From Oribacterium sp. KHPX15 (GTDB lineage Bacteria; Bacillota; Clostridia; Lachnospirales; Lachnospiraceae), in contig NZ_FNRG01000017.1 of NCBI RefSeq assembly GCF_900107835.1, forward strand, positions 1-64,000: DNA of 64,000 bases, given 5' to 3'. Positions 36,166-45,629 of this stretch are shown here, piece after piece. Under the pieces are notes generated by a model, which was given only the letters and a program-made list of their open reading frames with translations, was not told the origin of the DNA and did not search any database. The position numbers were made by a program, and so were the translations under genes. The first letter of the stretch is position 1, and each line of letters opens with the position of its first letter.

Positions 36166-36933
36166 CTTCAGGACCTTGTAATTAAACAGATGGAAATACT
36201 TTTTCATCCTGTCCATAAGGGTTTCTTCCGTGTTTAAAAGGTAAAATTCCTTTATTTTTATATCATTGTGAAGAACCCAGACATTCAGGAGCCTTTCTGA
36301 CAGGTATCCAAATATCCGCTTATCACTAACACTATAACCGGAGATGTCCACTCTTTTTTCAAGCTTAAACAGAACATCAAACAGCCACTTACAGTAGTTG
36401 TCCATTACAGCTTTTTTTCCTATAAACATGTTGCAGATGTAAAGCTCATCCTGTGATGAGATCCTGTCAAAATCATCTACATACTCAGGATACATTTCCT
36501 CTATCACATCCCTCAACTTATCGTAGTCCTCGATATGCTGCAGGAATCCGTAATGTCTTCTGACTTCTCCCAACAGGCATTCCTTTTTTGGAAGCAGGAT
36601 ATCACATCCCTGAAGGGCTTCTTCAATGTCGTTTTCTTTGAGGATGCTCTCCGTATCCCTTAGTTTCCCTGTTTTGCTGAGAAATCTGCGATAGTGTGCG
36701 AGGCCGATAACCTCTGACGTGCTGTTCTTCCACATCCAGTACAGGGCAGTCAGTTCACAGAAGGACCTGTTTTTTTCAGAAATGTTCCGGCCTTCGTCAT
36801 CACGTTGATAGCCAAAGAACTCCATATTGTCTGCATTATCCTTTAAAGCAGCACCTACGTATACAGGCTCATAACATTTGTCGAGATTTGGTTTTATTTT
36901 TTTCTGGGTGGCTACATATACTTTTATTTCCAT
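36109..36933 (-). CDS. DUF4422 capsular glycosyltransferase
   Basis: A 274-residue protein of the DUF4422 family found in Firmicutes capsule clusters. It has YVATQKKIKPNLDKCYEPVYVG, NRSFCELTALYWMWKN and GLAHYRRFL near the start, where the family is most conserved. It probably transfers a hexose; the fold is predicted GT-A-like. It lies between a GT2 gene upstream and GT4 downstream in one minus operon. The C-terminal tail is part of a 48-bp tandem repeat that extends past the stop. Confidence 0.88.
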   Translation of the reverse strand: MEIKVYVATQKKIKPNLDKCYEPVYVGAALKDNADNMEFFGYQRDDEGRNISEKNRSFCELTALYWMWKNSTSEVIGLAHYRRFLSKTGKLRDTESILKENDIEEALQGCDILLPKKECLLGEVRRHYGFLQHIEDYDKLRDVIEEMYPEYVDDFDRISSQDELYICNMFIGKKAVMDNYCKWLFDVLFKLEKRVDISGYSVSDKRIFGYLSERLLNVWVLHNDIKIKEFYLLNTEETLMDRMKKYFHLFNYKVLKIDVLKYAHERTLKRERKK

Positions 36934-37031
36934 ATTCTCCTATAACTTTGAGGCTTACTCCACAGTACGTTCCGAGTTGGCGAAGGTTCATATCCTTGAA
37001 ATACTAACCCTGTCCATACAAACACGTTTCA

Positions 37032-37985
37032 TCAAAATATCCCCAAAAGTACCGCCAGTTTAAACATGATATTTCTCTTGGGATACTCCATTTTGATATC
37101 CTTGTCCAAAAGCAGCTCAATCCTCTTTCTGAAACTATTCTTATATGAAGCAACTTTCTCAGCCATCTTTATGTTCTGCGGGCTCATTTCATTCCCGTAA
37201 CAATCTACAACTGACTTTACACACTTACTCCTTATACAGTCCGGCTCCATGAGTGTTTTCCAGTATCTTTTCAGTACCTTCCGCATGGAAAGCTGCCCGC
37301 CTATGGTATTGCTGCCATGCTGTCTGTAAAGTATGTGCACATCTTCATCATATATAAGAATCCCTCCTACTGCCAGGCACACTTTGTGTAGCCACTCGTC
37401 ATGCATGGTTATGGTGTTCAGATTCGGAGATTTACGGTTTATGAGCTCGAGTAATGTTCTATTGAACACCATGGTGCAGCCTGTAGAGTTACTTTTAATC
37501 AGGCAGGACGGAAAATCCAGGGACTTTTCATAGATCCCTTTTGAACCCTTCAGCAGGTTCCCATCGTTGTCCGCAAAGCGCGGCATGCCGTAGTACAAAA
37601 TCGGAGTTTCCTCTTTACCCTCTCGCTGCTTTATCGCTTCCACGGCGATCTTCAGCTTGTCCGGAAGCCAGGTGTCATCCTGATCGCAAAGAGCGTAGTA
37701 CTCAGCCTCCGGCGCTTGCTTCATGAGATCAAGGAAGCTTCCTGCAGGACCGAGGTTCTGTCCCACATAGTAATCAAAGCTTGTATTACAGTTTTTATTT
37801 ATGACTTCCTCTTCAGAGTATTCTTTCTTGTACCTATCAAGTATTTCCAGCGTATTATCCGAGGATCCATCATCTCTCGCTAAGATACAGACTTCTAGCC
37901 CTTCTTGTGCCAAGAGGCTCTCTATTTGATTTTCCAGATATCTGTCACCATTATAGGTAGACATTAGGATAACAACCTTCTCCAT
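37032..37985 (-). CDS. Glycosyltransferase family 2 (rhamnosyltransferase-like)
   Basis: 317 residues: VVILMSTYNGDRYLENQIESLL, ARDDGSSDNTLEIL, YALCDQDDTWLPDKL and NSTGCTMVFNRTLLE. This set, with the QDD metal site and the HDEWL that follows, is typical of the RfbF/RgpB-like GT2 subgroup that often uses dTDP-rhamnose. Specificity is inferred, not shown. The gene heads the transferase run below the radical SAM gene and is followed by DUF4422. Confidence 0.9.
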   Translation of the reverse strand: MEKVVILMSTYNGDRYLENQIESLLAQEGLEVCILARDDGSSDNTLEILDRYKKEYSEEEVINKNCNTSFDYYVGQNLGPAGSFLDLMKQAPEAEYYALCDQDDTWLPDKLKIAVEAIKQREGKEETPILYYGMPRFADNDGNLLKGSKGIYEKSLDFPSCLIKSNSTGCTMVFNRTLLELINRKSPNLNTITMHDEWLHKVCLAVGGILIYDEDVHILYRQHGSNTIGGQLSMRKVLKRYWKTLMEPDCIRSKCVKSVVDCYGNEMSPQNIKMAEKVASYKNSFRKRIELLLDKDIKMEYPKRNIMFKLAVLLGIF

Positions 37986-38056
37986 AAATCTGTCATTTCA
38001 CCCTGATTCTATATTTGAGCCGAAATCACTTGGAGTACTGCTTGATTTTTCAAAGC

Positions 38057-38092
38057 AAAAAAGCAGATTGAGATTTCACTCAATCTGCTTAT
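38057..38092 (-). terminator. Strong intrinsic terminator after the radical SAM gene
   Basis: Perfect 12-bp stem AAGCAGATTGAG/CTCAATCTGCTT (38063-38074, 38081-38092), then TTTTTT on the minus strand. It separates the radical SAM gene from the GT2 gene. Confidence 0.9.
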
Positions 38093-38139
38093 TATACCAA
38101 ATTATTACCAATTCGTGTATTTCAATTCCTTTTGGGTTA

Positions 38140-39801
38140 CTACTTTTTAAACAGATACTTTTTGAACTGTCCGAAAGCCTTCAATGATCTCTTGAGGTCA
38201 TTCGGGTCCTTCAGTCCTGTCCAAAGTCTATGTAAAATGTATCCGGGTCTAAGATAATATTTCTTTCTCGCATCATCACAGAACTTTACCATCTCTTCAC
38301 CAGAAATTCCCGGCAAGTTCAGAACGCAGTTATGGGTTCCGTCTTCTTTGCAGTACTCTGTGTAGCCACTCTTGATGTAACCTCTAGCCTTGTTCCAATC
38401 GTAAGCTTCGGTTCCGGGATATGGGATCAGCGGGAAGAACTGGGCTGTGTCCGTGTTGAGTTCAAGCGCCAGCTCTAGAGTCTTCTGCATGGTTTCTCTG
38501 GTCTCTCCCTGATTTCCCACCATGTAGCAGGCATGTACCAAAAGACCGGCCTTCTTCGTATTTTTGATATATTCCCTGATTTCCTTAATAGTAGTTCCCT
38601 TCTTAATGTTATCAAGTATCTCCTGGGTTCCACTTTCAATACCGGGGATAACCAGTCTGCATCCGGCCTTTTTCATTAGCTTCATAGTATCAAGGTCAAG
38701 TGTATTTACTCTTGCATTGCAGAGCCACTTGAAGCGTTTGTTCAGTCCTGTCTCTATGAGAAGCTCACAGATCTCGGTTACTCTCTTCCTGTTTATAGTA
38801 AAAGTATCATCCTCGATAACTATTTCCTTTACATCCGGGAAGTTTTCGGCGATGTACCTAAACTCATTAACTACGTTCTGCGGGCTCCTGAGTCTGTACC
38901 CGTGGCCATGCATAGTTTGAGGATAAACACAGAAATTACATCTGCAAGGACAGCCTCTTCCCGTAAAAATCTGTATCTCCGGATACTCCGCAGCAGCAAA
39001 AAAGTAATCTTTATAGTCCAGATGTCTCTTAATAAAGTCTGATGCAAGAGGGATTTCGTCCAGATCTGTTATATACTCTGCGTCAGGGTTGTGTTTAATG
39101 ATTCCTTCGAATTTACTTCTGTAGCTGATTCCTGGGAGGGACGCAAGAGTTGTATCCAGACCGCTTGCTGTATTCTCTGATGTACTATCCTCATCTCCGA
39201 TGACATCCTTGTCTATATTTGCTGCTCCGGAACTACAATTTTTGTAGTAGCCTTCAATCAATTTAGCAAGCTTTGAAATGGTGAAGTCATATTCCCTTCT
39301 TGCTACACCATCAACCCAAGGATAATTAGAAAGAGTTTCTTCTGCTGTTGCTGTAGGATGTGTCCCAACCATGTATACAAAAGCCTTAGGATACTTTTCC
39401 TTTAACTTCTTGCAGAAATCAGCATCACTTTCTATAGATGGAGTGCTGGTCTCTACCACAAAAAGACAATGGTTAGTTTCGATTTCTTCATGAACCTGAT
39501 CTACACCATCATGTTCTGTAGAAATGTGTTTAGTTTCTATTACATTTAATCCGTCTGCATCTTTTATTACAGACTTCAGCTCACTTCCTACTATTTCGAG
39601 ACTTTTCTCAAAGTCATAACGCTTCGCAGGAGCGTCCAGAAATTTTACATCAAAACCACTCTTCTCTGCATAAGCTGCAGCGTAAATAAGCCAGAGCGGA
39701 TAGTATAAAACCCCGCTTTTAGCCACTGCCGGACTTCTGGATTCCCTTGAAAATTTTCCATATTCCCATTTAAAAGGAGGATTTATAAAATAAACTGTCA
39801 T
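38140..39801 (-). CDS. B12-binding radical SAM enzyme
   Basis: A 553-residue protein of the BchE-like group. The N-terminal cobalamin-binding-like region (about 1-200; INPPFKWEYGKFSR, PLWLIYAAAYAEKSGFDV) contains a Ser/Asp-rich insert near 188-207. The radical SAM core follows: TGRGCPCRCNFCVYP carries C-x3-C-x2-C for the 4Fe-4S cluster, then VIEDDTFTINRKRV and VIPGIESGTQEIL. These enzymes do methylations or ring rearrangements at unreactive carbons. Inside a glycan cluster it may modify a sugar or lipid carrier (inference). It stands alone, ending in a strong terminator. Confidence 0.88.
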   Translation of the reverse strand: MTVYFINPPFKWEYGKFSRESRSPAVAKSGVLYYPLWLIYAAAYAEKSGFDVKFLDAPAKRYDFEKSLEIVGSELKSVIKDADGLNVIETKHISTEHDGVDQVHEEIETNHCLFVVETSTPSIESDADFCKKLKEKYPKAFVYMVGTHPTATAEETLSNYPWVDGVARREYDFTISKLAKLIEGYYKNCSSGAANIDKDVIGDEDSTSENTASGLDTTLASLPGISYRSKFEGIIKHNPDAEYITDLDEIPLASDFIKRHLDYKDYFFAAAEYPEIQIFTGRGCPCRCNFCVYPQTMHGHGYRLRSPQNVVNEFRYIAENFPDVKEIVIEDDTFTINRKRVTEICELLIETGLNKRFKWLCNARVNTLDLDTMKLMKKAGCRLVIPGIESGTQEILDNIKKGTTIKEIREYIKNTKKAGLLVHACYMVGNQGETRETMQKTLELALELNTDTAQFFPLIPYPGTEAYDWNKARGYIKSGYTEYCKEDGTHNCVLNLPGISGEEMVKFCDDARKKYYLRPGYILHRLWTGLKDPNDLKRSLKAFGQFKKYLFKK

Positions 39802-39894
39802 GTAAATCCTTTCTCAGTGCTTCTTTGTTTCAATAAAAGAAAGCATTAATCTATAATTAATCAGTTTTTCAAGCATGCTTGCTATATTTGTACT

Positions 39895-40680
39895 TTACTT
39901 TTTATTCTGAGCCTTGATTTTGCTCCATTTTTTTAGTCCTCTTATAGTGTAACACATCATATAATATATTCTTTCCAAAAACCCCAAGCCAACATATCTG
40001 TAGGTATTCCAGTTCATAACAGCAGCCTTGCTTTTCTTTGAAGACTTTGAATTATCAGATACTCTATATATAAGAAGTGGTTCGTCTATACCATAGGCAT
40101 AAGGAATTTCTTTCAATATTTCTATCCATACAACAAAATCTTCATGAATAGGAACATTTGTAATCGGAAATTCATGTTTCAGCAAAAGCTCTTTACTTGC
40201 AAGTACCGATGAGCAGGAGATAATATTCTGCTTCTGCAGGTCCTTCCTTCCTATTTTTGTCGGTACTTTAAGAGTAAAATCAATTATTTCAGATTTAGCT
40301 GTTATAAAAGAAGATCCGGTGAAAAGTAATACTTGAGGTGAATTTTGTCTTTCATACAGCATCACCTGTTTCTCTAATTTATCTTGTACCCACAGATCAT
40401 CACTGTCAAGAAAAGCTATCAAATCTCCTGCAGCTACCTTTACGCCATAATTACGACTATAAGCTACTCCTTTATTTTCCTTATTTCTATATAGTTTTAT
40501 ATCAAATTCTTTATTTTTATCTATAATTCCATTTACTAAATCTACAGTTCCGTCTTTTGAGCAGTCATCTATCACAATAAGTTCCCAGTCTTTGTAGCTC
40601 TGACAGATAACACTCTTGATGGATGCCTCTATAGTTTTTGACGAATTATATGCAGGCATGATGATTGATATTTTTCCCAT
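39895..40680 (-). CDS. Glycosyltransferase family 2
   Basis: A 261-residue GT2 enzyme: KISIIMPAYNSSKTIEASI, IVIDDCSKDGTVDLV, GVAYSRNYGVKVA and the metal site FLDSDDLW. This is the short EpsE/WcaA-like form. ATG 40680 has GGGAG eight bases upstream. A terminator hairpin ends only 27 bases before the start codon, leaving almost no room for a separate promoter except TATAAT overlapping the T-tract (40701-40706). Confidence 0.9.
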   Translation of the reverse strand: MGKISIIMPAYNSSKTIEASIKSVICQSYKDWELIVIDDCSKDGTVDLVNGIIDKNKEFDIKLYRNKENKGVAYSRNYGVKVAAGDLIAFLDSDDLWVQDKLEKQVMLYERQNSPQVLLFTGSSFITAKSEIIDFTLKVPTKIGRKDLQKQNIISCSSVLASKELLLKHEFPITNVPIHEDFVVWIEILKEIPYAYGIDEPLLIYRVSDNSKSSKKSKAAVMNWNTYRYVGLGFLERIYYMMCYTIRGLKKWSKIKAQNKK

Positions 40681-40700
40681 CGATATGGCTCCCGGCATCA

Positions 40701-40767
40701 ATTATAAAAAAACAAGACTGCCGTCCACGTAAAGCTACATTAGTACTTTACTTTAACGACAGTCTTT
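40701..40767 (-). terminator. Terminator of the lipoprotein gene, abutting the next gene
   Basis: Stem AAGACTG...CAGTCTT (40714-40720 and 40760-40766) with a long loop, followed on the minus strand by GTTTTTTTATAAT. The T-tract merges with a perfect TATAAT that could start the GT2 message. Confidence 0.65.
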
Positions 40768-40893
40768 ATTCTACCAAATAGTTCCAGATTAACCAATCTT
40801 AATTATACATAAGTGATATATAGGGACAGGGTTCATGTACCATGACATACAACTCCATCCCCATATACTAGTAAAAAGGATGATCCTTTCAGA

Positions 40894-41406
40894 TCATCTT
40901 ATGATATTTTCTATAGTTAATGTCGGATCAAAGGGAACACTTTCGCCCTTTGCAATATTATATTCTGTTATTACTTCATTATTACACTTAACTATGAGAT
41001 CAATGCCATAAATGTTTGAAAGATTTCCGAAATCTTCATCAGTGTATTCATCGATACGGAAATCCTGCATTTGGGCTTCATCTACAATGAACCTCATAGT
41101 ATCAGTTAGAAGCAATTCTATAGCACTTTCTGTTACATTTTCTTCGATAACGAAATTTACTGTTATTTTCTGAGTATCGTTATCACCTGTGAGTATAAAA
41201 TCCTTAATGAAACCATACATATTTGCTGATTTGATGTTGGTTCCTACATCTTCTTCCATCTGTTCAAAATCAAAATTGTAGGGTGCATCCTCGGGAGCTT
41301 TTGTTACAGAAGGACTTTCCAACGGAGACTTATATGTTGGCTTACAGGAACACAACAAAGCCATTTGAGCCATTACCAGTATCAAACATAATTTTCTAAT
41401 CTTCAT
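40894..41406 (-). CDS. Putative lipoprotein of unknown function
   Basis: 170 residues from ATG 41406 (GAGG five bases upstream). The N-terminus is a lipoprotein signal: MKIRKLCLILVMAQMALLCS followed by Cys, so LCS-C is a credible lipobox. The mature part starts with a Pro/Ser/Thr linker (KSPLESPSVTKAPEDAP) and then an alpha/beta domain, including ITVNFVIEENVTESAIELLL, which resembles sporulation GerM-like or other small extracytoplasmic domains only loosely. It sits between two surface-polysaccharide genes. No function is assigned. Confidence 0.7.
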   Translation of the reverse strand: MKIRKLCLILVMAQMALLCSCKPTYKSPLESPSVTKAPEDAPYNFDFEQMEEDVGTNIKSANMYGFIKDFILTGDNDTQKITVNFVIEENVTESAIELLLTDTMRFIVDEAQMQDFRIDEYTDEDFGNLSNIYGIDLIVKCNNEVITEYNIAKGESVPFDPTLTIENIIR

Positions 41407-41413
41407 ATTTTCC

Positions 41414-41450
41414 TCAAAAAAATGGTTCGAGGCAAAACCCCGAACCATTT
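41414..41450 (-). terminator. Terminator of the choline-binding-type protein gene
   Basis: 10-bp stem AAATGGTTCG/CGAACCATTT with an inner GG/CC, then TTTTTTT on the minus strand. The T-tract ends within a few bases of the lipoprotein ribosome site. Confidence 0.85.
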
Positions 41451-41507
41451 ATAAGCTATTTAACTAGATAGTTTATACACACTATTCAGTGTCTTTTAAC
41501 TATTTAA

Positions 41508-43157
41508 TTACTTGCCCTGCTTTGCAGCAACTGCAGCTGCTCTCTTAGACTGATAAGTATCAGGATCGTTTGTCTCAAGCCACTTGCTATCAACAGAGAT
41601 CTTCTTATCGTTGCCCTTAGCATCTGTGTATGTAAGATCATCATCATAATCATCTGATGAAGGATAGTATGCAAGAACAACACCGTCCTTACTTACTACA
41701 TAGTAAGCATCATTCTCATCCTTAAGCTTCTTCTTGTTCTTAACAACTGTACCGGACTTACCAACGAGTACACAACCTACAGCATCCTCACCGAAGTAAA
41801 CCTTCTTAGTTCCGTAAACATCTACACCCATGTAGTTAGATGGATCATCTGAACCAGGAGCAAGTACAAGACCCTTCCATACATACTTCTTGATCTTTGA
41901 TACATAACCCTTCTTTAATGGATCTGTAGAACCATCGCTGCCTTCTTCTGCTCTACCATTAGATGTGTTGAAGTAGAACTGGTAATCTCCATCATCAAGA
42001 GCAAGGTTCTGATAACCCTTCTTCATAGAACCATCCTTCTCCTCATCACTTGAGAAGTAGTAGATGTAATCCCAACCAGTATTTACATCATCATCGTTTG
42101 CGCCAGCAATCCACTGATCTCTTGACCAGTCATCTGTATCGCCAAGATCATATGGATGACCGTTAGAATCAACTGCTACGAACTGTGTAAGCATTCTGCC
42201 GTACTCATCGAAAGCATACTTCTTACCACCGATCTTCTTGATCTCGTTAGAAGTTAACTTACCAGACTTGTTGAAGTACCACCATGAATACTCATCATCG
42301 TTGTAATCCTTCTCAAGGTAGTCCTCATCAGGAATAGCCCATACCCACTTATTTCTTCTCTCAGAACCGTCACCGTTGAGGTATGAAAGAGAAGCTGCAG
42401 TAGCGCCTGAAAGCTCATCAGATGTTCCAGCTGCCCAGTCATCAAGCATGTTACCCTTCTCGCCGAAGTGATAGTAGAGACCGTTGATCTTCTTACGCTT
42501 GTCAAACTGCTTCTTACCCTTGTTATCAAAGTAGAACCAGTATTCCTCTGTATCGTCGTCATCTTCTACAGCAAGCTTGATCCAACCTGTCTGCATGTGA
42601 CCATCGTTCCAGCCGTTGAAGTAGTATGTAGCGTTCTCCCAAGCTGAATCGTTGTCATCCTGCTGATCTACGTTGTCCTTGTCGATCCAACCATAGAGCA
42701 TGTGTCCTTCGTCATCGAATGCATACTTAAGGCCGTTGATTGTCTTGATCTCAGATGTTGTAAGATCATCCTCAGATGTGTAAGCCTTTCCGTCTGCTCC
42801 GAAGTAGTACCACCAGTACTCAGCATCAAGGTCTGTGTTTGATGCATCGTCCATAGCTACAGCCTTCCAAGTGTTAGTAACCATAGCACCGTACTGATCT
42901 ACATAGTAATATCTTGTCTTTGAGTTGTTTGTATCCTCGATGAGCTGGTTTGTAGCCATAACTCCATCGCTGTCAAGATAGAACCAATTTCCGTTTGCTG
43001 ACTTCCAAGTGTCAGTTACAGCCTCACCGTTGTTATCAAGATATCTCCAAACGCCTGTGGAGTTATCCCAACCAGCTGCCATAGATACAGCTGATACGCC
43101 AACAGCGAGAAGTGCTGCAGCTGAAAGTGTTGCGAATACCTTTGTCTGCTTCTTCAT
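41508..43157 (-). CDS. Secreted cell-wall-binding-repeat protein
   Basis: 549 residues. A signal peptide (MKKQTKVFATLSAAALLAVGV, cleaved near VSMAAG) is followed by choline/glucan-binding type repeats (for example GVWRYLDNNGEAVTDTW, GNWFYLDSDGVMATNQLI, YWWYYFGADGKAYTSED, KYAFDDEGHMLYGW). At least ten aromatic-glycine repeats fill the mature protein; many are interrupted by acidic insertions. There is no catalytic domain, so it is a wall- or glycan-attached surface protein. It may bind the polysaccharide made here. The gene has its own terminator. Confidence 0.9.
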   Translation of the reverse strand: MKKQTKVFATLSAAALLAVGVSAVSMAAGWDNSTGVWRYLDNNGEAVTDTWKSANGNWFYLDSDGVMATNQLIEDTNNSKTRYYYVDQYGAMVTNTWKAVAMDDASNTDLDAEYWWYYFGADGKAYTSEDDLTTSEIKTINGLKYAFDDEGHMLYGWIDKDNVDQQDDNDSAWENATYYFNGWNDGHMQTGWIKLAVEDDDDTEEYWFYFDNKGKKQFDKRKKINGLYYHFGEKGNMLDDWAAGTSDELSGATAASLSYLNGDGSERRNKWVWAIPDEDYLEKDYNDDEYSWWYFNKSGKLTSNEIKKIGGKKYAFDEYGRMLTQFVAVDSNGHPYDLGDTDDWSRDQWIAGANDDDVNTGWDYIYYFSSDEEKDGSMKKGYQNLALDDGDYQFYFNTSNGRAEEGSDGSTDPLKKGYVSKIKKYVWKGLVLAPGSDDPSNYMGVDVYGTKKVYFGEDAVGCVLVGKSGTVVKNKKKLKDENDAYYVVSKDGVVLAYYPSSDDYDDDLTYTDAKGNDKKISVDSKWLETNDPDTYQSKRAAAVAAKQGK

Positions 43158-43423
43158 AATAAATGCACTCTCCTTTTTGTGTTTAAGAACTTTTTACATA
43201 AAGTTCGGTTTACGATGAGGATTATACCCCTGCCTTTTCGATTATTCAAGTCCTTTTTCTCAAATAATCGGCAGAAGGATGTACGAAATTATGTATCTTC
43301 TCATCGATTACAGTGTACATATTAACCTAATGGCCATGTGATGTACATAAATAAAAGTTTTCCATTTCTTACGCAATTCTTAACATGAATATTAATCCGA
43401 AATTAAGAAATTCCTAATAATCT

Positions 43424-45202
43424 TCATTTTTCACTTCGATTTCCTGCCAATCCCACAAAGATCAGGAGCATAAAGACCGGCGTAGTTATAGGTATTGCTA
43501 TATTGACAACTGCCTGAATTACGTAGGCGAGAACAGCCATACCCGCGGCCTTTACTGTTATTTCCCCGGATTTAAATATTTGCTTAAGGGAGGTAAACAT
43601 CAAAGCTATGTAAGCTATAAGGCCGAATACACCAACTGTTATGAAATACTCGAAATATTCGTTATGGGCACTGTCAAATATTCCGTAACCTGCATTCTGC
43701 ATTATATTCATAAACCGGTCCATGGTTATGATGTAATAGGTATCCGGGCCGTAACCGAAAAGCTTTGTGAATAAGGTTGAGTCGTTAATCCAGTATTCCA
43801 TGCCCAGCCTCCATGCAAGTCCTCTTCCGGTTCCCCACTCGTCATTAAATATGAGCATTCCTTTGTAGGATTCCCAGAGTTCAGGGTGCCAGCCGGTATT
43901 TGCGGCGATGAGGATCGCTATGGTGATCAGTACTCCGCATACAAGAATGATATTCCACAGGATTTTTGCTTGTTTAACCGTCTTTTCTTCATTAGAAGGA
44001 TTTACTGAATTTGTTTTTCTAGTGTAGGCAGTGAAAGCTATGACAATTATCAACAGCAGTAAAATGAGATAAACCGTAATGCTTTTTCCGCCTAAAACAA
44101 TCTGGGTGCTTGGCTCCAGGTCGTTCATGGTCTCAATTCCGGACTGTGTTATAAGGGAGGTTATCTTCATGGCTGCAAGATAGGTAACGATAGTGATACC
44201 GTGCCTTATAATGTGAGAGCTGCTTTTCCATATAAATATTGGAATAAAAGCAATAACGGTAGCTGTCGATAGTATCGCATTGTCACTCAGGCCCATGATT
44301 TGGGCAAAACTTGCTATAACAAGTATTACATAGGAAAAAAGTATTTCGGCTTTATTTCTTCCTGCCACAAACATTACGGCTGAGGCGCCGTAAAGCATGC
44401 CGGTGAAATTGGTGTAGTTGTTAATGTTTCCTATGGAAGCTACAAAGGTATACCTGTAGATCGGGTCGGCTCCTTCGAACATCCCCCATGTATATAAGAA
44501 GAAATTGGATATTCCCCAAAGGCACACCAGGCTGGCGAATCCCATGTAGGCGAAGATGTGCCACCTTTTGAAGCGGTAGAATCTTGTCACAAGGATATAT
44601 GTGACGAAGAATACAAGCCACAGGAAGAGACCCTGGCTTCGGCCGCGGTTACCCCAGAAGGCTTCGTAGGGGTACTGGGCGAAGGCAGTGGAGATGCCGA
44701 AGATCACTATGAGGGCGAAAAAGGCTATGTCTACTTTACTGATATATCTTTTCCAGCCGCCCTTTTTAAGGCTTGCAAAGAATCCGCGGCGGATGGCGGA
44801 TTTGTTGTAGATGGTGTCTGCAAGCAGATAAAAGAGGCCGAGGCCCAGGAAGACCGCACCGTAGATAAGGGTTGACTTCCAGTAGATTTCGAATCTGAAT
44901 TTCAGGACGTCAAAATACTTTTCATGGGTGCAGAGGGCAAAGATGCAGAGGAAGAAAAGCACGTAGATGTCTATGAGCCATCTGGTGATGTTGCCGAAGA
45001 TGCGATTTAGCTGCTTGGTGGTCTTTCCGGGGGCGGGGGTTGGGCCGGATAAGTCATCGGGTTTTGTTTTAGTTCCGCTGCCGGATGAATCTTTCGACTT
45101 TTCAGATTTAGATGTTGTTTCAGATTTTTGCTTTTTTTCTGCCTTCCCGGCAGTTTCAGGTTCTTCGGTATTTTTTATTATTTCAAACATTGAATCACTC
45201 AT
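43424..45202 (-). CDS. O-antigen-ligase-like (Wzy_C) membrane protein
   Basis: 592 residues. A Ser/Lys/Glu-rich cytosolic tail (1-60) precedes about 11 membrane helices. The Wzy_C part has ISTAFAQYPYEAFWGNRGRSQG, GRGLAWRLGMEYWI and the conserved SAHNEYFEYFITVGVFGL. Members either polymerise repeat units or ligate finished chains to a carrier. In a Gram-positive cell, polymerase or glycoprotein-glycan ligase are the likely choices. GAGG ten bases before ATG 45202 supports the start. Confidence 0.85.
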   Translation of the reverse strand: MSDSMFEIIKNTEEPETAGKAEKKQKSETTSKSEKSKDSSGSGTKTKPDDLSGPTPAPGKTTKQLNRIFGNITRWLIDIYVLFFLCIFALCTHEKYFDVLKFRFEIYWKSTLIYGAVFLGLGLFYLLADTIYNKSAIRRGFFASLKKGGWKRYISKVDIAFFALIVIFGISTAFAQYPYEAFWGNRGRSQGLFLWLVFFVTYILVTRFYRFKRWHIFAYMGFASLVCLWGISNFFLYTWGMFEGADPIYRYTFVASIGNINNYTNFTGMLYGASAVMFVAGRNKAEILFSYVILVIASFAQIMGLSDNAILSTATVIAFIPIFIWKSSSHIIRHGITIVTYLAAMKITSLITQSGIETMNDLEPSTQIVLGGKSITVYLILLLLIIVIAFTAYTRKTNSVNPSNEEKTVKQAKILWNIILVCGVLITIAILIAANTGWHPELWESYKGMLIFNDEWGTGRGLAWRLGMEYWINDSTLFTKLFGYGPDTYYIITMDRFMNIMQNAGYGIFDSAHNEYFEYFITVGVFGLIAYIALMFTSLKQIFKSGEITVKAAGMAVLAYVIQAVVNIAIPITTPVFMLLIFVGLAGNRSEK

Positions 45203-45319
45203 GTTTTGATTGCCTCGTTTTTCTTGATATTTTGCAAATTCCGTTACATGATACCACAGGTTTTAGGAGGCAACAAGGAAGCTGCATATCGATTCTGACT
45301 TAAAAACCTAAAATAAGAC

Positions 45320-45356
45320 CCCTTAGAGGCTCATAACATACCTATACCTCTAAGGG
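45320..45356. terminator. Bidirectional terminator-like hairpin
   Basis: Perfect 10-bp stem CCCTTAGAGG/CCTCTAAGGG with a 17-base loop in the 45203-45629 spacer. No transcript start is obvious between it and the ligase gene. Confidence 0.55.
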
Positions 45357-45448
45357 GGACGATATTTGTTTTGTATTCTTATATTCTTTTAACCCTCAAG
45401 TACTTCACATATAGGCAATTAATCTAATCTCTTTGCAGCAGTCAATCA

Positions 45449-45530
45449 GACTTTCCTCCATGAGCTGGGGTGGGGCCGTAACTCAAATCTAACATCAACC
45501 GAAATAGGGGTGGGCGAATGGAGGAAAGTC
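45449..45530. repeat. Long perfect stem enclosing a G-rich loop
   Basis: GACTTTCCTCCAT (45449-45461) pairs perfectly with ATGGAGGAAAGTC (45518-45530). The 56-base interior has two G-rich segments (GGGGTGGGGCC and AGGGGTGGGCG). It could be a small structured RNA or a tiny MITE. It lies just upstream of the HTH promoter. Confidence 0.5.
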
Positions 45531-45553
45531 CGTTACAAATATAAATTTTAGTA

Positions 45554-45582
45554 TTGACTGTAGTCTTTGACTACATTATATT
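45554..45582 (+). promoter_or_regulatory. Promoter and operator of the HTH-Rpn operon
   Basis: TTGACT (45554-45559), 17-bp spacer and TATATT (45577-45582). The spacer is filled by a perfect palindrome, TGTAGTC-TTT-GACTACA (45559-45575), the classic place for a repressor. A further GACTAC half-site lies downstream. The HTH protein encoded next is the natural candidate to bind it. Confidence 0.65.
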
Positions 45583-45629
45583 TATAGATACATATACGCA
45601 TTGACTACTTTTTCCATGGAGTACGAAGG

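Noticed and set aside
45518-45532. GAGGAAAGTCC as an RNase P RNA signature
   Set aside because: The short motif matches, but none of the other conserved RNase P RNA parts are nearby; it is explained by the 13-bp stem.
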